Origin: Cyclobacterium amurskyense
Lineage (GTDB): Bacteria > Bacteroidota > Bacteroidia > Cytophagales > Cyclobacteriaceae
DNA length: 64,000 bases
Direction of reading: 5' to 3'
NCBI RefSeq assembly: GCF_001050135.1
Contig: NZ_CP012040.1
Coordinates: forward strand, 1,240,001 to 1,304,000
Shown: piece by piece, positions 18,643 through 27,821 of the stretch
How the letters are laid out: the number at the start of each line of letters is the position of its first letter
Position numbering within the stretch: the first letter of the stretch is position 1
Program-made: the position numbers and the translations under genes
Notes under the pieces: generated by a model
Seen by the model: only the letters and a program-made list of their open reading frames with translations
Told to the model about the DNA's origin: nothing
The model's database searches: none

Positions 18643-19934
18643 TCAAATACTTTTTTGTAAAACCAACTGTTATCATTTATTGATAATCCTAGAGAAACTT
18701 TAATATAATTTTCTCTAACTAATCCATTATTTACTGTTCCTCTCGTTCCTGCCTTAACAGCCAAATTCAATAAGGATAGACTATATATCGGAATTGAGGT
18801 ACCAAAATTAATGCCAATGTCATCAACGTTATTTTGATTTACCATAAAAGGTAATCGCTCATATTCGATTCCTGCCCTTATTGTAGATCTGCTCAACAAG
18901 CTTTCAAGAGAGAAGGCATTGGGTATATATTGCCCTCCAAGGGAAAATTTAAAGGATTTTCCCATATTTTCGCTTGGTAAAGAAGCGTTAAATGCTCTAT
19001 AAGAAGAAAAATCTTGAAACTGCGCTTCTATACCTACGGCAAATTTATTAATTTTTTCATAAGTTACACCATACCCAAGCTTTGCTGGGATGAAAACATT
19101 TCCTGATACATTATCAGATATTACATCACCTGGGCTATTCGGGATGCTAGCTTGACCAGATTCTGCCACTTTAGCAAATTCTCTTCCATTAACATTCCCA
19201 AAAACCTGATAGATGGCGCCTATATTCAAGTATTGCTGATTGCCTAGAGACTGCGCATAATAAGCACCACCTTTCAATACCACATCACTAAAAGTAAGTC
19301 TCTCATAATATTCCGTAGAAATACCTACTGGTGCAAGATCCGCATCCAAAAGATTCAACTGGTTGTTTCTGATAGTAGAACCAAAAGTGTAAGCCCCTTC
19401 GATTCCCAAGCTAAAGTTTTTGTAGACTTGAAATCCACTTTGCAAATACACCTGGCTTAGGCCTCCTGTTCCAACGATTGTGTTTTTAGACACAAGGTCT
19501 GTATTGACTACAGGTGAATTAACGGTGATATTGTAATCCACACCTGTCAATTGATTTAAACCAAGCCCTACAGTGAATCTTCTTGGAATTACTGGAAAAG
19601 ACATGGCGACATAACTCAATCCTCCGCCATCCAAATCCTCTGATGACAATTCCGTTGCTGCTGTTAATTTATTGTAATTAAAAGCAGATTGAAAAGCATA
19701 GGCTCCATTTTTTACCGAAATGGCTGGATTGACATGATTGACACTATAACTGTTGCCAAAACTAATCCCCATTCCACCCATGCCTTGGTTATGGGTAAGA
19801 CCGGAATTATTGAATACACCAACTCCTAAGGAACTATAGGTAGATGATGAAAACTGACCGTAACTGATATTATGGATAGCAAAACATCCCACGAAAATAA
19901 TCAGGGCTGCTACGTGTATTTTATTTTTCAACAT
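18639..19934 (-). CDS. Outer membrane beta-barrel protein
   Basis: A signal peptide ending NISYGQ precedes a chain of amphipathic strands separated by turns, with aromatic residues at strand ends. This is the pattern of FadL/OmpP1-like or PorV-like barrels. Examples of strands are FTVGLGLNQLTGVDYNI, FSLGIEGAYTFGSTI and STIRAGIEYERLPFMV. At 431 residues it fits a 14-strand barrel, but I cannot assign a ligand. Its 14-bp overlap with coaX and its coupling to the TPR gene indicate one transcript, and lptC and ppiD lie downstream, so an outer membrane biogenesis role is plausible but inferred. Confidence 0.8.
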   Translation of the reverse strand: MLKNKIHVAALIIFVGCFAIHNISYGQFSSSTYSSLGVGVFNNSGLTHNQGMGGMGISFGNSYSVNHVNPAISVKNGAYAFQSAFNYNKLTAATELSSEDLDGGGLSYVAMSFPVIPRRFTVGLGLNQLTGVDYNITVNSPVVNTDLVSKNTIVGTGGLSQVYLQSGFQVYKNFSLGIEGAYTFGSTIRNNQLNLLDADLAPVGISTEYYERLTFSDVVLKGGAYYAQSLGNQQYLNIGAIYQVFGNVNGREFAKVAESGQASIPNSPGDVISDNVSGNVFIPAKLGYGVTYEKINKFAVGIEAQFQDFSSYRAFNASLPSENMGKSFKFSLGGQYIPNAFSLESLLSRSTIRAGIEYERLPFMVNQNNVDDIGINFGTSIPIYSLSLLNLAVKAGTRGTVNNGLVRENYIKVSLGLSINDNSWFYKKVFE

Positions 19935-20646
19935 TGTATATTAAGATTCTGTCCAATCCGTACAGGACCAAATTGGGGATTACAAATATGTGGTCTTTTA
20001 TTAAGCTTTCAAAGATTTCAGCATCTCCACCACAAATAAAGACCTCAACTAGGCCAAAATCCTGCTGATATTTTCGAATAAACCCTTTGATTTCTTCAGC
20101 TATTCCGTGGTAGACGCCAGACTGCATGCATGTCTCTGTACTCGTCCCTAAGTAAGAAACTCCAGTTTTCCGCACATTTACCAAGGGTAATCTGGCAGTA
20201 AATTCATGCATTGCTTTTGCCCGCATGCTAAGCCCAGGAGAAATCGCTCCACCCAAATAATTATTTTTATTATCTAGAAAATCGTAAGTTATGCAGGTTC
20301 CCAGATCAACAACTAAAACCGCCCCATTCATCTTGTATGCCCTGGCACCAATCACTGCTGCTACCCTATCTAAACCCAATGTTTCAGGAGTACCATAGGA
20401 ATTTGTGATTTCTAATGGGGTCTGATGATCAAAATACAAAAAAGGGAAAGAGAAAATTTCCCTTAACTCGTTTAAAGACAATCTAACAGAAGTAATCAAC
20501 ACCCTGTCTCCATCTTGCGGTTTTAAATAATCCGCACATTCTTTAAGTCCCGAAAAGGACATATCCTCTACCAGCCGGCCATTTTCAAAGACGCCGGTTT
20601 TAATGCGAGTATTCCCAATATCGACAACCCAGTGCCTTTGTTTCAT
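19921..20646 (-). CDS. coaX: Type III pantothenate kinase
   Basis: CoaX phosphorylates pantothenate, the first step of coenzyme A synthesis, and does not respond to feedback by CoA. The 241 residues are of the ASKHA fold: VDIGNTRIKTGVF (phosphate 1 motif), LGLDRVAAVIGA, VVDLGTCITYDFL (phosphate 2) and CGGDAEIFESLI (adenosine). All the expected acidic residues are visible. It is the first gene of a three-gene operon with an outer membrane barrel and a TPR protein; the metabolic link to these is unknown. Confidence 0.95.
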   Translation of the reverse strand: MKQRHWVVDIGNTRIKTGVFENGRLVEDMSFSGLKECADYLKPQDGDRVLITSVRLSLNELREIFSFPFLYFDHQTPLEITNSYGTPETLGLDRVAAVIGARAYKMNGAVLVVDLGTCITYDFLDNKNNYLGGAISPGLSMRAKAMHEFTARLPLVNVRKTGVSYLGTSTETCMQSGVYHGIAEEIKGFIRKYQQDFGLVEVFICGGDAEIFESLIKDHIFVIPNLVLYGLDRILIYNVEK

Positions 20647-20666
20647 AATCTATTGATAAACTACTT

Positions 20667-20674
20667 CAAAATTA
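20667..20674 (-). promoter_or_regulatory. Possible -7 box for coaX
   Basis: TAATTTTG on the minus strand matches TAnnTTTG. No clear -33 TTTG lies at the right spacing. Transcription would begin about 14 nt before the coaX ATG, in keeping with the short leaders seen elsewhere in this window. Confidence 0.35.
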
Positions 20675-20750
20675 GTCATTTTACTTTGGAGGCTGGTCGG
20701 TGATATATTATTTTTAGGTCAGGATTTTCCTTTTTAACAAACTTTAACCC

Positions 20751-21854
20751 ATGACAGTCTCAAGCAGATACACTATTTTAGGCCTAATGTCCGGCACTTC
20801 AGGTGATGGGCTGGACATTGCCTGCTGTGAATTTTCTAAGAATAATGCTTGGAACTTCAAGATCATTAGGGCCCAAACAGTACCTTTCCCCAGTGAATTA
20901 GGGCATTCATTACAAAATGCTCATTTGAATGATGCTCAATCCTTGGAATGCCTTGATCTGGAATTCGGCAAGTGGATGGGTGAAGTTTCGCGAAAATTCT
21001 GTCTGGATCACCAACTTCAGCCAATGGCCATTGCTTCTCACGGTCATACTGTCTTTCATCGACCTGAACTCAATATGACCAAGCAAATAGGCAATGGATT
21101 TACCCTAAGTCATTATTCAGGTTTTCCGGTTATCAATGATTTCAGAAAATTAGATGTTATCCTAGGTGGTCAAGGGGCGCCGTTGGTTCCTATAGGAGAT
21201 GCATTGCTATTTAATGATTTTGATTTTGCCTTGAACTTAGGAGGTATCGCTAATATTTCAATGGACAATAATGGACAAAGGCTGGCTTTTGACACTTGTC
21301 CTTTCAATTTACTATTCAATCACTTTGCCTTGCTATCAGGTAAAAGCTATGATGATAGCGGAAACCTGGCAAAATCCGGAACTGTAATCCCAGCTCTTTT
21401 GTCGGATTTAGAGGCTTTGCCCTTTTATCAGCAGAAAGGCGCTAAATCCCTCGGAAGAGAAAACATAAGCGAAGATTTCTTACCTGTTGTAAATAAAGCA
21501 TCAAATTCATCAAATGACATTCTTGCTACACTATCTGAACATTTTTCAGATTGCATTGCTAAAACTATTCTAGACCATGTCGGCCCCAAGCTAACCAAAT
21601 CCCAACTTTTGATAACTGGCGGTGGTGCCTACAATACCTTTTTTATTAATAAACTATCTAATAAAATTAGTCATAAAGTAAATGTAGTTCTTCCAGAAAA
21701 GCAGATCATTGATTTTAAAGAAGCTTTGGTATTTGCATTTCTTGCTGTCTTGCGCCTCCGTGAGGAGAACAATTGCTTAGCCTCAGTCACAGGGGCATCA
21801 AGAGACAACTGTGGCGGTACTATTTTTGGACTTTTTAATAAAAATAAAATTTAA
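20751..21854 (+). CDS. anmK: Anhydro-N-acetylmuramic acid kinase
   Basis: AnmK hydrolyses the 1,6-anhydro ring of anhydroMurNAc and phosphorylates it, so that cell wall fragments can be recycled. The 367 residues fit the family. The phosphate-binding loop GLMSGTSGDGLDIACCEF is at the N terminus; ALNLGGIANIS and the adenosine loop LLITGGGAYN are also clear. It diverges from coaX with a 104-bp gap and is followed 7 bp later by an amino acid dehydrogenase gene, with which it is probably co-transcribed. Confidence 0.95.
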   Translation: MTVSSRYTILGLMSGTSGDGLDIACCEFSKNNAWNFKIIRAQTVPFPSELGHSLQNAHLNDAQSLECLDLEFGKWMGEVSRKFCLDHQLQPMAIASHGHTVFHRPELNMTKQIGNGFTLSHYSGFPVINDFRKLDVILGGQGAPLVPIGDALLFNDFDFALNLGGIANISMDNNGQRLAFDTCPFNLLFNHFALLSGKSYDDSGNLAKSGTVIPALLSDLEALPFYQQKGAKSLGRENISEDFLPVVNKASNSSNDILATLSEHFSDCIAKTILDHVGPKLTKSQLLITGGGAYNTFFINKLSNKISHKVNVVLPEKQIIDFKEALVFAFLAVLRLREENNCLASVTGASRDNCGGTIFGLFNKNKI

Positions 21855-21861
21855 AAAATAA

Positions 21862-23088
21862 ATGAGAGAATTACTGAAAAAATTTGAAAACCAGCAGCCA
21901 GAGATTGTATTTGAGTGGAGCGATAGTGAAACAGAGGCCGAAGGTTGGTTGGTGATCGATAGCCTAAAAGGAGGAGCAGCAATTGGCGATACCAGGATGA
22001 AATTAGGGCTATCCAAAAATGAAGTGATTCAATTGGCTAAAAACACGGCTATAAAAAACACGGTTTCAGGGCCAGCAATCGGTGGTGCCAAGTCAGGGAT
22101 CAATTTTGACCCGGCAGATCCTAGAAAGGCAGGTGTTCTCGAACGATGGTTTAAGGTAGTTTCTCCAATTTTAAAAAGCTACTACGGCACTAGTGCTGGA
22201 ATTAATATAGATGAAAACACCGAATTAATCCCTATTACAGAGGATTTTGGACTTTGGCATCCTCAAGAAGGCGTGGTCAATGCCCACTATAAGGCCGGAG
22301 ACACAAAGAAAATTAGAAAAATAGGTCAATTAAGGCAGGGCCTTTCTAAAATAGTTGAAAACCCAAAGTACCTTCCAAATTCCACAACCAAATACCAAAT
22401 CAGTGACGTCATCACAGGTTATGGTCTTTCCGAATCCGTACAACATTTTTATAAGATTTGGGGAGGAAATGCTGCTGGAAAAAAAGCCATTATTCAAGGC
22501 TGGGGAAATGTAGGTGCTGCCGCCACCTATTTTTTGGCTAAAGAAGGTGTGCAAATCGTAGGTATTATATCCCTGGAGGGAGCCATTATCGATAAAAACG
22601 GAATAAACCCGGACGAGATTACTTCCCTATTTCTAAACAAAGAAAACAATCAACTTGTTAGTGACAAGTTAATCCCATTTGATATTGCCAAAGAACAACT
22701 CTGGGATATCCCTACAGACCTATTAATCCCAGCGGCAAAGGCTCGGTTAATCCAAAAAAATCATTTGAATAGGTTGATTAATGGTGGTTTGGAATTAATC
22801 GTTTGTGGGGCAAATTTCCCTTTTGTTGAAAATGATATTTTCCTTGGTCCTGTAACCAAATTGGCCGATGATAAAATTTCTCTTATCCCTGATTTCATAT
22901 CCAATGCTGGTCTTGCAAGTATCACTGCTTACCTTATGTCTGACAAAACCCAAATCACAGATGAGGCCATGTTTCATCATGTGAGCAGGACCGTTTACAA
23001 AGCATTAAAAAAATGCCATACTTTCAACCCACAAAAGACAACAATTGCACAAACAGCATTAGAAATCGCCCTTCAAAAGATCCGTTAA
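21862..23088 (+). CDS. Glu/Leu/Phe/Val dehydrogenase family protein
   Basis: The protein has the amino acid dehydrogenase fold: an N-terminal dimerisation domain (residues 1-175) and a Rossmann domain that starts about residue 190, with GWGNVGAAATYFLAKEG as the dinucleotide loop. The two lysines expected for substrate carboxylate binding and catalysis are K65 and K77, 12 apart, in IKNTVSGPAIGGAKSG. D117 in NIDENTE is the likely catalytic acid. At 408 residues it is longer than leucine dehydrogenase (about 360) and shorter than hexameric glutamate dehydrogenase (about 450). The substrate is not settled by the sequence. Confidence 0.88.
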   Translation: MRELLKKFENQQPEIVFEWSDSETEAEGWLVIDSLKGGAAIGDTRMKLGLSKNEVIQLAKNTAIKNTVSGPAIGGAKSGINFDPADPRKAGVLERWFKVVSPILKSYYGTSAGINIDENTELIPITEDFGLWHPQEGVVNAHYKAGDTKKIRKIGQLRQGLSKIVENPKYLPNSTTKYQISDVITGYGLSESVQHFYKIWGGNAAGKKAIIQGWGNVGAAATYFLAKEGVQIVGIISLEGAIIDKNGINPDEITSLFLNKENNQLVSDKLIPFDIAKEQLWDIPTDLLIPAAKARLIQKNHLNRLINGGLELIVCGANFPFVENDIFLGPVTKLADDKISLIPDFISNAGLASITAYLMSDKTQITDEAMFHHVSRTVYKALKKCHTFNPQKTTIAQTALEIALQKIR

Positions 23089-23267
23089 AATTAAACATAA
23101 GCCTTCTGCGATCAAAAAATGAAGAATTTTCAACCGCTGCAAAAAAATTATTTGGTTACTAATAGACAAATTAGCTAGCTTAGTGAATTAAATTGCAACT
23201 AATCGTTCTTTCAACAAAGTTCGAAAATCCTAACTTTAAACTTTCTTTACACAATAAATACAAGTGA

Positions 23268-24791
23268 ATGAAGAAATATTTAGCTTCATGGCTCCTATTC
23301 ATTGGATTAATAAGCGTAAGTGTTCCCCAACACTTACAAGCCGAAAACTTAACTACTACTCAATATATCGCTCAGGCGGATAATCATGAAATAAATACTA
23401 ATACTCAAGAACCAGTCGTGCAAGTTGATTCCTCCGTGGATCATGAGCCCGAACATCATCATCCACCGGGATGGCTGGTTATTCCTTTTGTAGCATTACT
23501 GCTTATGATTGCTACCGGGCCATTGTTTTACGAGAATTTTTGGCACCACAATTACCCAAAAATTGCTGTTGGTCTAGCTACCATGGTTGTCCTGTACTAC
23601 CTTTTCGTACTAGGCAATGTCCATAATCCTGTCCATGCACTGGCCGAGTACATCCAATTTATTTCTTTATTGGCTTCCTTGTTCATTGCCTCAGGAGGGA
23701 TATTAATAGAAGTGGATAAGAAGTCAACACCTATGGCAAATGTATTGCTTTTGATAATAGGTGCATTGATCTCCAATCTAATAGGTACTACAGGTGCTTC
23801 TATGTTATTGATTCGTCCTTTTATTCGACTGAATAAAAACAACATCCAAGCTTACCATATCATATTCTTCATATTTATGGTAAGTAATATTGGAGGTTCT
23901 TTAACACCTATAGGAGATCCACCATTGTTTCTTGGTTTCCTTAAAGGTGTACCCTTCTTCTGGACATTGGAACACAATTGGCCAGCTTGGATTATGGCTT
24001 TGACCATTTTGTCCATCCTGTTTTATTTTGTTGATCGAAAATATGGTACAAAAGGTGAAGGTGTTGTACTTAATGAACAAACCCAATACAGCAATAAAAT
24101 ATCATTAAAAGGAACGAAAAATTTCTTTTGGCTTTTGGTAATCATTATTTCTGTATTTCTCGACCCGAATGTACTTGATTGGGTTCCTGCGATTCATTAC
24201 GATGGACAGAAATTCAGTTTTATAAGAGAGGCAATCATGCTCTCCGTGGCCTATTTCTCTTTTAAATTTGCCGATAAAAAAGCCCTAGCTGGAAATGAGT
24301 TTAATTTCGAGCCTATCCGGGAAGTTGCCTTTATCTTTATTGGTATTTTTGGAACCATGATGCCTGCCCTCGAATTGGTAGGTGGATTTGCCAAGTCAGC
24401 GGAAGGTGCTGCAATGATCACTCACAATACCTTGTATTGGGGCACGGGAATTCTTTCTGGATTCTTAGACAATGCACCAACCTACCTCAACTTTCTGGCT
24501 GCAGCCATGGCCTCTCAAGGAGCTGACATCAATACCATTCAACATGTGAAGGATTTTGCAATGGACAATTACTTTGATTCTGCCTTTGAACTAATGGCCA
24601 TTTCCATAGCATCTGTGTTTTTTGGAGCCATGACCTATGTAGGTAATGGACCTAATTTTATGGTGAAATCTATAGCAGAGCAAAGTGGAATTAAAATGCC
24701 TTCCTTCTTTGGATACATTTTAAGGTTTTCCATTCCAATTTTACTTCCAATACTGTTTATTACATGGTTGGTATTCTTTGCCTTTGTCTAA
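23268..24791 (+). CDS. nhaD: NhaD-type Na+/H+ antiporter
   Basis: NhaD exchanges sodium for protons and is common in marine and halotolerant bacteria. The 507 residues have about 12 membrane segments after an N-terminal signal-like helix (ending HLQAEN). A short extramembrane stretch follows, holding DHEPEHHHPPGW. Ion transporter superfamily motifs include LIGTTGASMLLIRP, NIGGSLTPIGDPPLFLGF, and FLDNAPTYLNFLAAAMASQG in the C-terminal half, which mirrors the first. It is separated by 180 bp from the dehydrogenase and closed by a strong terminator. Confidence 0.93.
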   Translation: MKKYLASWLLFIGLISVSVPQHLQAENLTTTQYIAQADNHEINTNTQEPVVQVDSSVDHEPEHHHPPGWLVIPFVALLLMIATGPLFYENFWHHNYPKIAVGLATMVVLYYLFVLGNVHNPVHALAEYIQFISLLASLFIASGGILIEVDKKSTPMANVLLLIIGALISNLIGTTGASMLLIRPFIRLNKNNIQAYHIIFFIFMVSNIGGSLTPIGDPPLFLGFLKGVPFFWTLEHNWPAWIMALTILSILFYFVDRKYGTKGEGVVLNEQTQYSNKISLKGTKNFFWLLVIIISVFLDPNVLDWVPAIHYDGQKFSFIREAIMLSVAYFSFKFADKKALAGNEFNFEPIREVAFIFIGIFGTMMPALELVGGFAKSAEGAAMITHNTLYWGTGILSGFLDNAPTYLNFLAAAMASQGADINTIQHVKDFAMDNYFDSAFELMAISIASVFFGAMTYVGNGPNFMVKSIAEQSGIKMPSFFGYILRFSIPILLPILFITWLVFFAFV

Positions 24792-24966
24792 TTAAAAATG
24801 GAATACCAAAAACTGGGCTATTGAGAAAATTCAGCACTCCACTTTGGGATCATGGAACAGGCCATGAAATCATTGGATTCAAAACCTACAGTAGATCTTA
24901 GGTCTAGGATCTAACCCCTAAACTAATCCACTCACAATCACGGTATCAATACAATTCATCAAATAG

Positions 24967-25000
24967 AAAAAGCCAGTTAAGAAATCTTAACTGGCTTTTT
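24967..25000. terminator. Bidirectional terminator between nhaD and a lipoprotein gene
   Basis: AAAAAGCCAGTTAAG (24967-24981) and CTTAACTGGCTTTTT (24986-25000) form a perfect 15-bp stem with loop AAAT. It carries T-runs on both strands and lies between convergent genes. Confidence 0.92.
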
Positions 25001-25024
25001 TATGCGTTTTAATAAATGTAATTA

Positions 25025-25591
25025 TTATTTCACTTTACCCTCAACAGAAAGCTTGGTGTTTGACAAAAACCAAACTTTCTGGTTTCCTGATAGTCGATAA
25101 GAACTTATTTCTTCATTGTCATTCATTTTAATCAGGCCTTCCACAGTTGAATTGTAAAACAGATTGTCAATCACAGAAAGAATCGTGATGGATGCAATCT
25201 TTCCGGATTGTTTACTGACCTTTATCTCTTTAATCGTCCCTTTTTCAGCAGGTTTTAGCCTATGTATTAAAAGACCAGACTCTTCAATGCTTTCATAGGA
25301 AGAGGCCAGTGAGGCTTTGTTTATGTCTGCCTGAAAGAAAAAGTCAAGCTCCTGTCTCCAAACCAAACTATCCATCCTGAAATCAACAATTTCAGATTCC
25401 TCATTGAAACGAACTTCCTTCACCACTTCAGCATCTCCTACCTTATCAATACTTTTTTGCAAGAATTGAGTTAGCGGAAAATATTTATCAATCTGAGTTG
25501 GGTTTGCAAATGGTCCTTTTTCTTCCTTTTTACAAGAAGTCAGAATCCCCACCAACATTAGCAGGTAAATAAAATTATGGCACCTGCCCAT
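25025..25591 (-). CDS. Lipoprotein, unknown function
   Basis: The leader FIYLLMLVGILTSC ends in a lipobox (LTSC), so the mature protein starts at the cysteine. The residues after it are KKEEK. A K-(D/E)-(D/E) signature near +3 to +5 resembles the lipoprotein export signal that sends Bacteroidota lipoproteins to the cell surface; this is inference. The remaining 165 residues are mixed alpha/beta with no motif I know. The gene begins 5 bp after the gpmI stop, so it is likely the second gene of that operon. Confidence 0.75.
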   Translation of the reverse strand: MGRCHNFIYLLMLVGILTSCKKEEKGPFANPTQIDKYFPLTQFLQKSIDKVGDAEVVKEVRFNEESEIVDFRMDSLVWRQELDFFFQADINKASLASSYESIEESGLLIHRLKPAEKGTIKEIKVSKQSGKIASITILSVIDNLFYNSTVEGLIKMNDNEEISSYRLSGNQKVWFLSNTKLSVEGKVK

Positions 25592-25596
25592 CTATT

Positions 25597-27126
25597 CTAT
25601 GCTTTTAAAAGAACGTTTCCCGTCATTTCAACGGGGCTTTCTATACCAATTAGTTTTAATATAGTTGGTGCAAGATCTCCTAATTTCCCATCGTTGACTT
25701 CAAGTCTATCATGCTTGTCCACCATGATGCACGGCACCAGATTCGTCGTATGGGCCGTATTAGGTGAACCGTCAGGATTCATCATTACATCACTATTGCC
25801 GTGGTCTGCAATTACGATAATTGTATAATCATTATCCAAGGCTGTTTCGATTACGGAAGAAGCACATTCATCTACTGCTTCACAAGCTTTTACTGCAGCA
25901 TCAAAAACCCCAGTATGTCCTACCATGTCTGCATTAGCGAAATTTAAGCAAATAAAATCAGCCTCCTTTTTGGGAAGTTCTTGGTTGATTTTTTTTGCAA
26001 TCTCAAAAGCAGACATTTCAGGTTGCAAGTCATAGGTGGCCACTTTAGGGCTATTGCACAATATCCTATTCTCTCCTTCAAAAATCTTTTCTCTTCCTCC
26101 AGAAAAGAAAAATGTCACGTGTGGATATTTTTCAGTTTCAGCGATTCTGATCTGCTTCTTATGATTATGCTCCAACACTTCACCTAAAGTGTTTTTAAGA
26201 TTGTCTTTTTCAAATACTACAGCAATGTCCTTGTACTTTTCATCATACCTACTAAAAGTAACGTAGTCAAGGTCAAGTTTTTTCATGTTGTAATCAGGAA
26301 AATCTTTCTGAGTCAACACTTCTGTAATTTCTCTTCCCCTATCCGTTCTAAAGTTAAAACAGATTACTGTATCTCCTTCTTCTATGGTTGCCAATGGTTT
26401 CCCTTTTTCGTCCACCTGAATTATAGGGCGAATGAATTCGTCGGTAACCCCATTGGTATAAGATTTTCTAATGGACGAAAGCATGTCTTTTGACTTTTCA
26501 CCTTCTCCATTGACCATCGCATCATAAGCTAGCTTAACTCTCTCCCAGCGATTGTCTCTATCCATTGCGTAGTATCTACCTACTATTGAAGCTACTTTAC
26601 CAGTTGAGCCTTCACAATGACTCTTAAGGTCTTCTAAAAATCTTAGCCCTCCTTTAGGATCAGTATCTCTTCCATCTGTAAAAGCGTGAATAAAAACATT
26701 ATCATCCAACCCATTGGCTTTTGCTGCATCACAAAGACCTTTCAGGTGATAAATATGCGCGTGTACACCACCATCAGAAACCAAGCCAAGGAAATGCACT
26801 TTCTTACCATTTAATTTGGCATTAGAAAAAGCTTTCTTCAACACAGGGTGGTCATTAAGATCTCCCTCTTTTACCGCCTTATTAATTTTAACCAAATCCT
26901 GATAAACAACCCTACCGGCCCCTATATTCATATGACCTACTTCAGAATTACCCATTTGTCCTTCAGGTAGACCAACTGCCAAACCTGAGGCTTCTAATTT
27001 AGAGTGTGGATATTTCTCAAATAAACTGTCGATAAAAGGCGTTTTGGCTTTATCAATAGCAGAAACTTCAGGATTTGGGGCAATTCCCCATCCGTCTAGT
27101 ATCATCAATAAAACTTTTTTATTCAT
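25597..27126 (-). CDS. gpmI: 2,3-bisphosphoglycerate-independent phosphoglycerate mutase
   Basis: GpmI interconverts 3- and 2-phosphoglycerate in glycolysis with a phosphoserine intermediate and two manganese ions. The nucleophile is S61 in GQMGNSEVGHMNIGAG; metal ligands are in LDGWG at the N terminus, FANADMVGHTG and VIADHGNSD near the C terminus. FTDGRDTDP binds substrate. At 509 residues it is full length. A TTTG/TATATTTG promoter lies about 100 bp upstream. The lipoprotein gene downstream shares the transcript. Confidence 0.96.
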   Translation of the reverse strand: MNKKVLLMILDGWGIAPNPEVSAIDKAKTPFIDSLFEKYPHSKLEASGLAVGLPEGQMGNSEVGHMNIGAGRVVYQDLVKINKAVKEGDLNDHPVLKKAFSNAKLNGKKVHFLGLVSDGGVHAHIYHLKGLCDAAKANGLDDNVFIHAFTDGRDTDPKGGLRFLEDLKSHCEGSTGKVASIVGRYYAMDRDNRWERVKLAYDAMVNGEGEKSKDMLSSIRKSYTNGVTDEFIRPIIQVDEKGKPLATIEEGDTVICFNFRTDRGREITEVLTQKDFPDYNMKKLDLDYVTFSRYDEKYKDIAVVFEKDNLKNTLGEVLEHNHKKQIRIAETEKYPHVTFFFSGGREKIFEGENRILCNSPKVATYDLQPEMSAFEIAKKINQELPKKEADFICLNFANADMVGHTGVFDAAVKACEAVDECASSVIETALDNDYTIIVIADHGNSDVMMNPDGSPNTAHTTNLVPCIMVDKHDRLEVNDGKLGDLAPTILKLIGIESPVEMTGNVLLKA

Positions 27127-27232
27127 GTCTTTTTCTATTGGTTTCTATCAATTAAAAATTTTCAGGAAAATGCTGTTTTAATCCCTAAAACTTTCGCGGG
27201 AAAAACATCCCAATTCATTATTCATTACCACG

Positions 27233-27267
27233 CAAATATAAGACAATAAAAGATAGAGGTCAGCAAA
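27233..27267 (-). promoter_or_regulatory. Likely gpmI promoter
   Basis: On the minus strand TTTG (27267-27264) is followed after 23 bp by TATATTTG (27240-27233), a full match to the Bacteroidota -7 box TAnnTTTG. The spacing is at the upper limit. Transcription would begin near 27227, leaving a leader of about 100 nt. Confidence 0.45.
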
Positions 27268-27376
27268 TTGGAAAATATTCTACTCTACCAATTGCCAAAC
27301 AGGAAACTCATATAATTTCATTTAATAAAAATTATTTTTTTTAATATATTGGTCTGGAATTTGATAGAGAGTAAAA

Positions 27377-27778
27377 ATGTTTCGCTTAATTACTAAATTT
27401 CTTTTGGTTGCCACTTTTTTGTTAACGCATTCCTTAATGGGAAAAGGTCAGGACAAAGAATACCCCATTATTTTCGCATTACAACAAGGCTCAAGTAAGG
27501 CAATTTCATCCTACCTAGGAGAGATGGTAGAGATCCGTTTCGATAACGAAAGAAGAGATTTTTCTAAAAGTCAGGCAGAAATTGTCTTGGCAAATTTCTT
27601 TAAAGAAAACCCTGTAAGCAGCTTTGAACTTAAGAAGGAACGAAAAATTGACAATGAAAACAGTTATCTCCTAGGCACATATACCTCCATAGACAATACC
27701 TTTAGTGTATTGATTAGAGGAAAAGAATTAAAAGATGGAAATTGGTTGGTCTACAGCCTGGATTTCGTCAAACAATAA
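27377..27778 (+). CDS. DUF4783 family secreted protein
   Basis: A signal peptide (FLLVATFLLTHSLMGKGQ) is followed by about 110 residues with a cystatin/NTF2-like alternation of helix and strands. A gene of this type before nadC is, as I recall, the usual site for DUF4783, a Bacteroidota family of unknown function. The conserved-looking core is EMVEIRFDNERRDFSKSQAE and VLANFFKENP. It lies 43 bp ahead of nadC on the same strand. It is secreted and nadC is cytoplasmic, so the pairing has no obvious biochemical meaning. Confidence 0.75.
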   Translation: MFRLITKFLLVATFLLTHSLMGKGQDKEYPIIFALQQGSSKAISSYLGEMVEIRFDNERRDFSKSQAEIVLANFFKENPVSSFELKKERKIDNENSYLLGTYTSIDNTFSVLIRGKELKDGNWLVYSLDFVKQ

Positions 27779-27821
27779 TTATACCTGCCGGAAAAAATTA
27801 TTTTCTTACTTTTGGTTTATC

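Noticed and set aside
27807..27814. TACTTTTG box just before nadC
   Set aside because: It matches TAnnTTTG but lies 8 bp before the ATG and lacks a -33 element, so a start there would leave no leader; nadC more likely shares the DUF4783 transcript.
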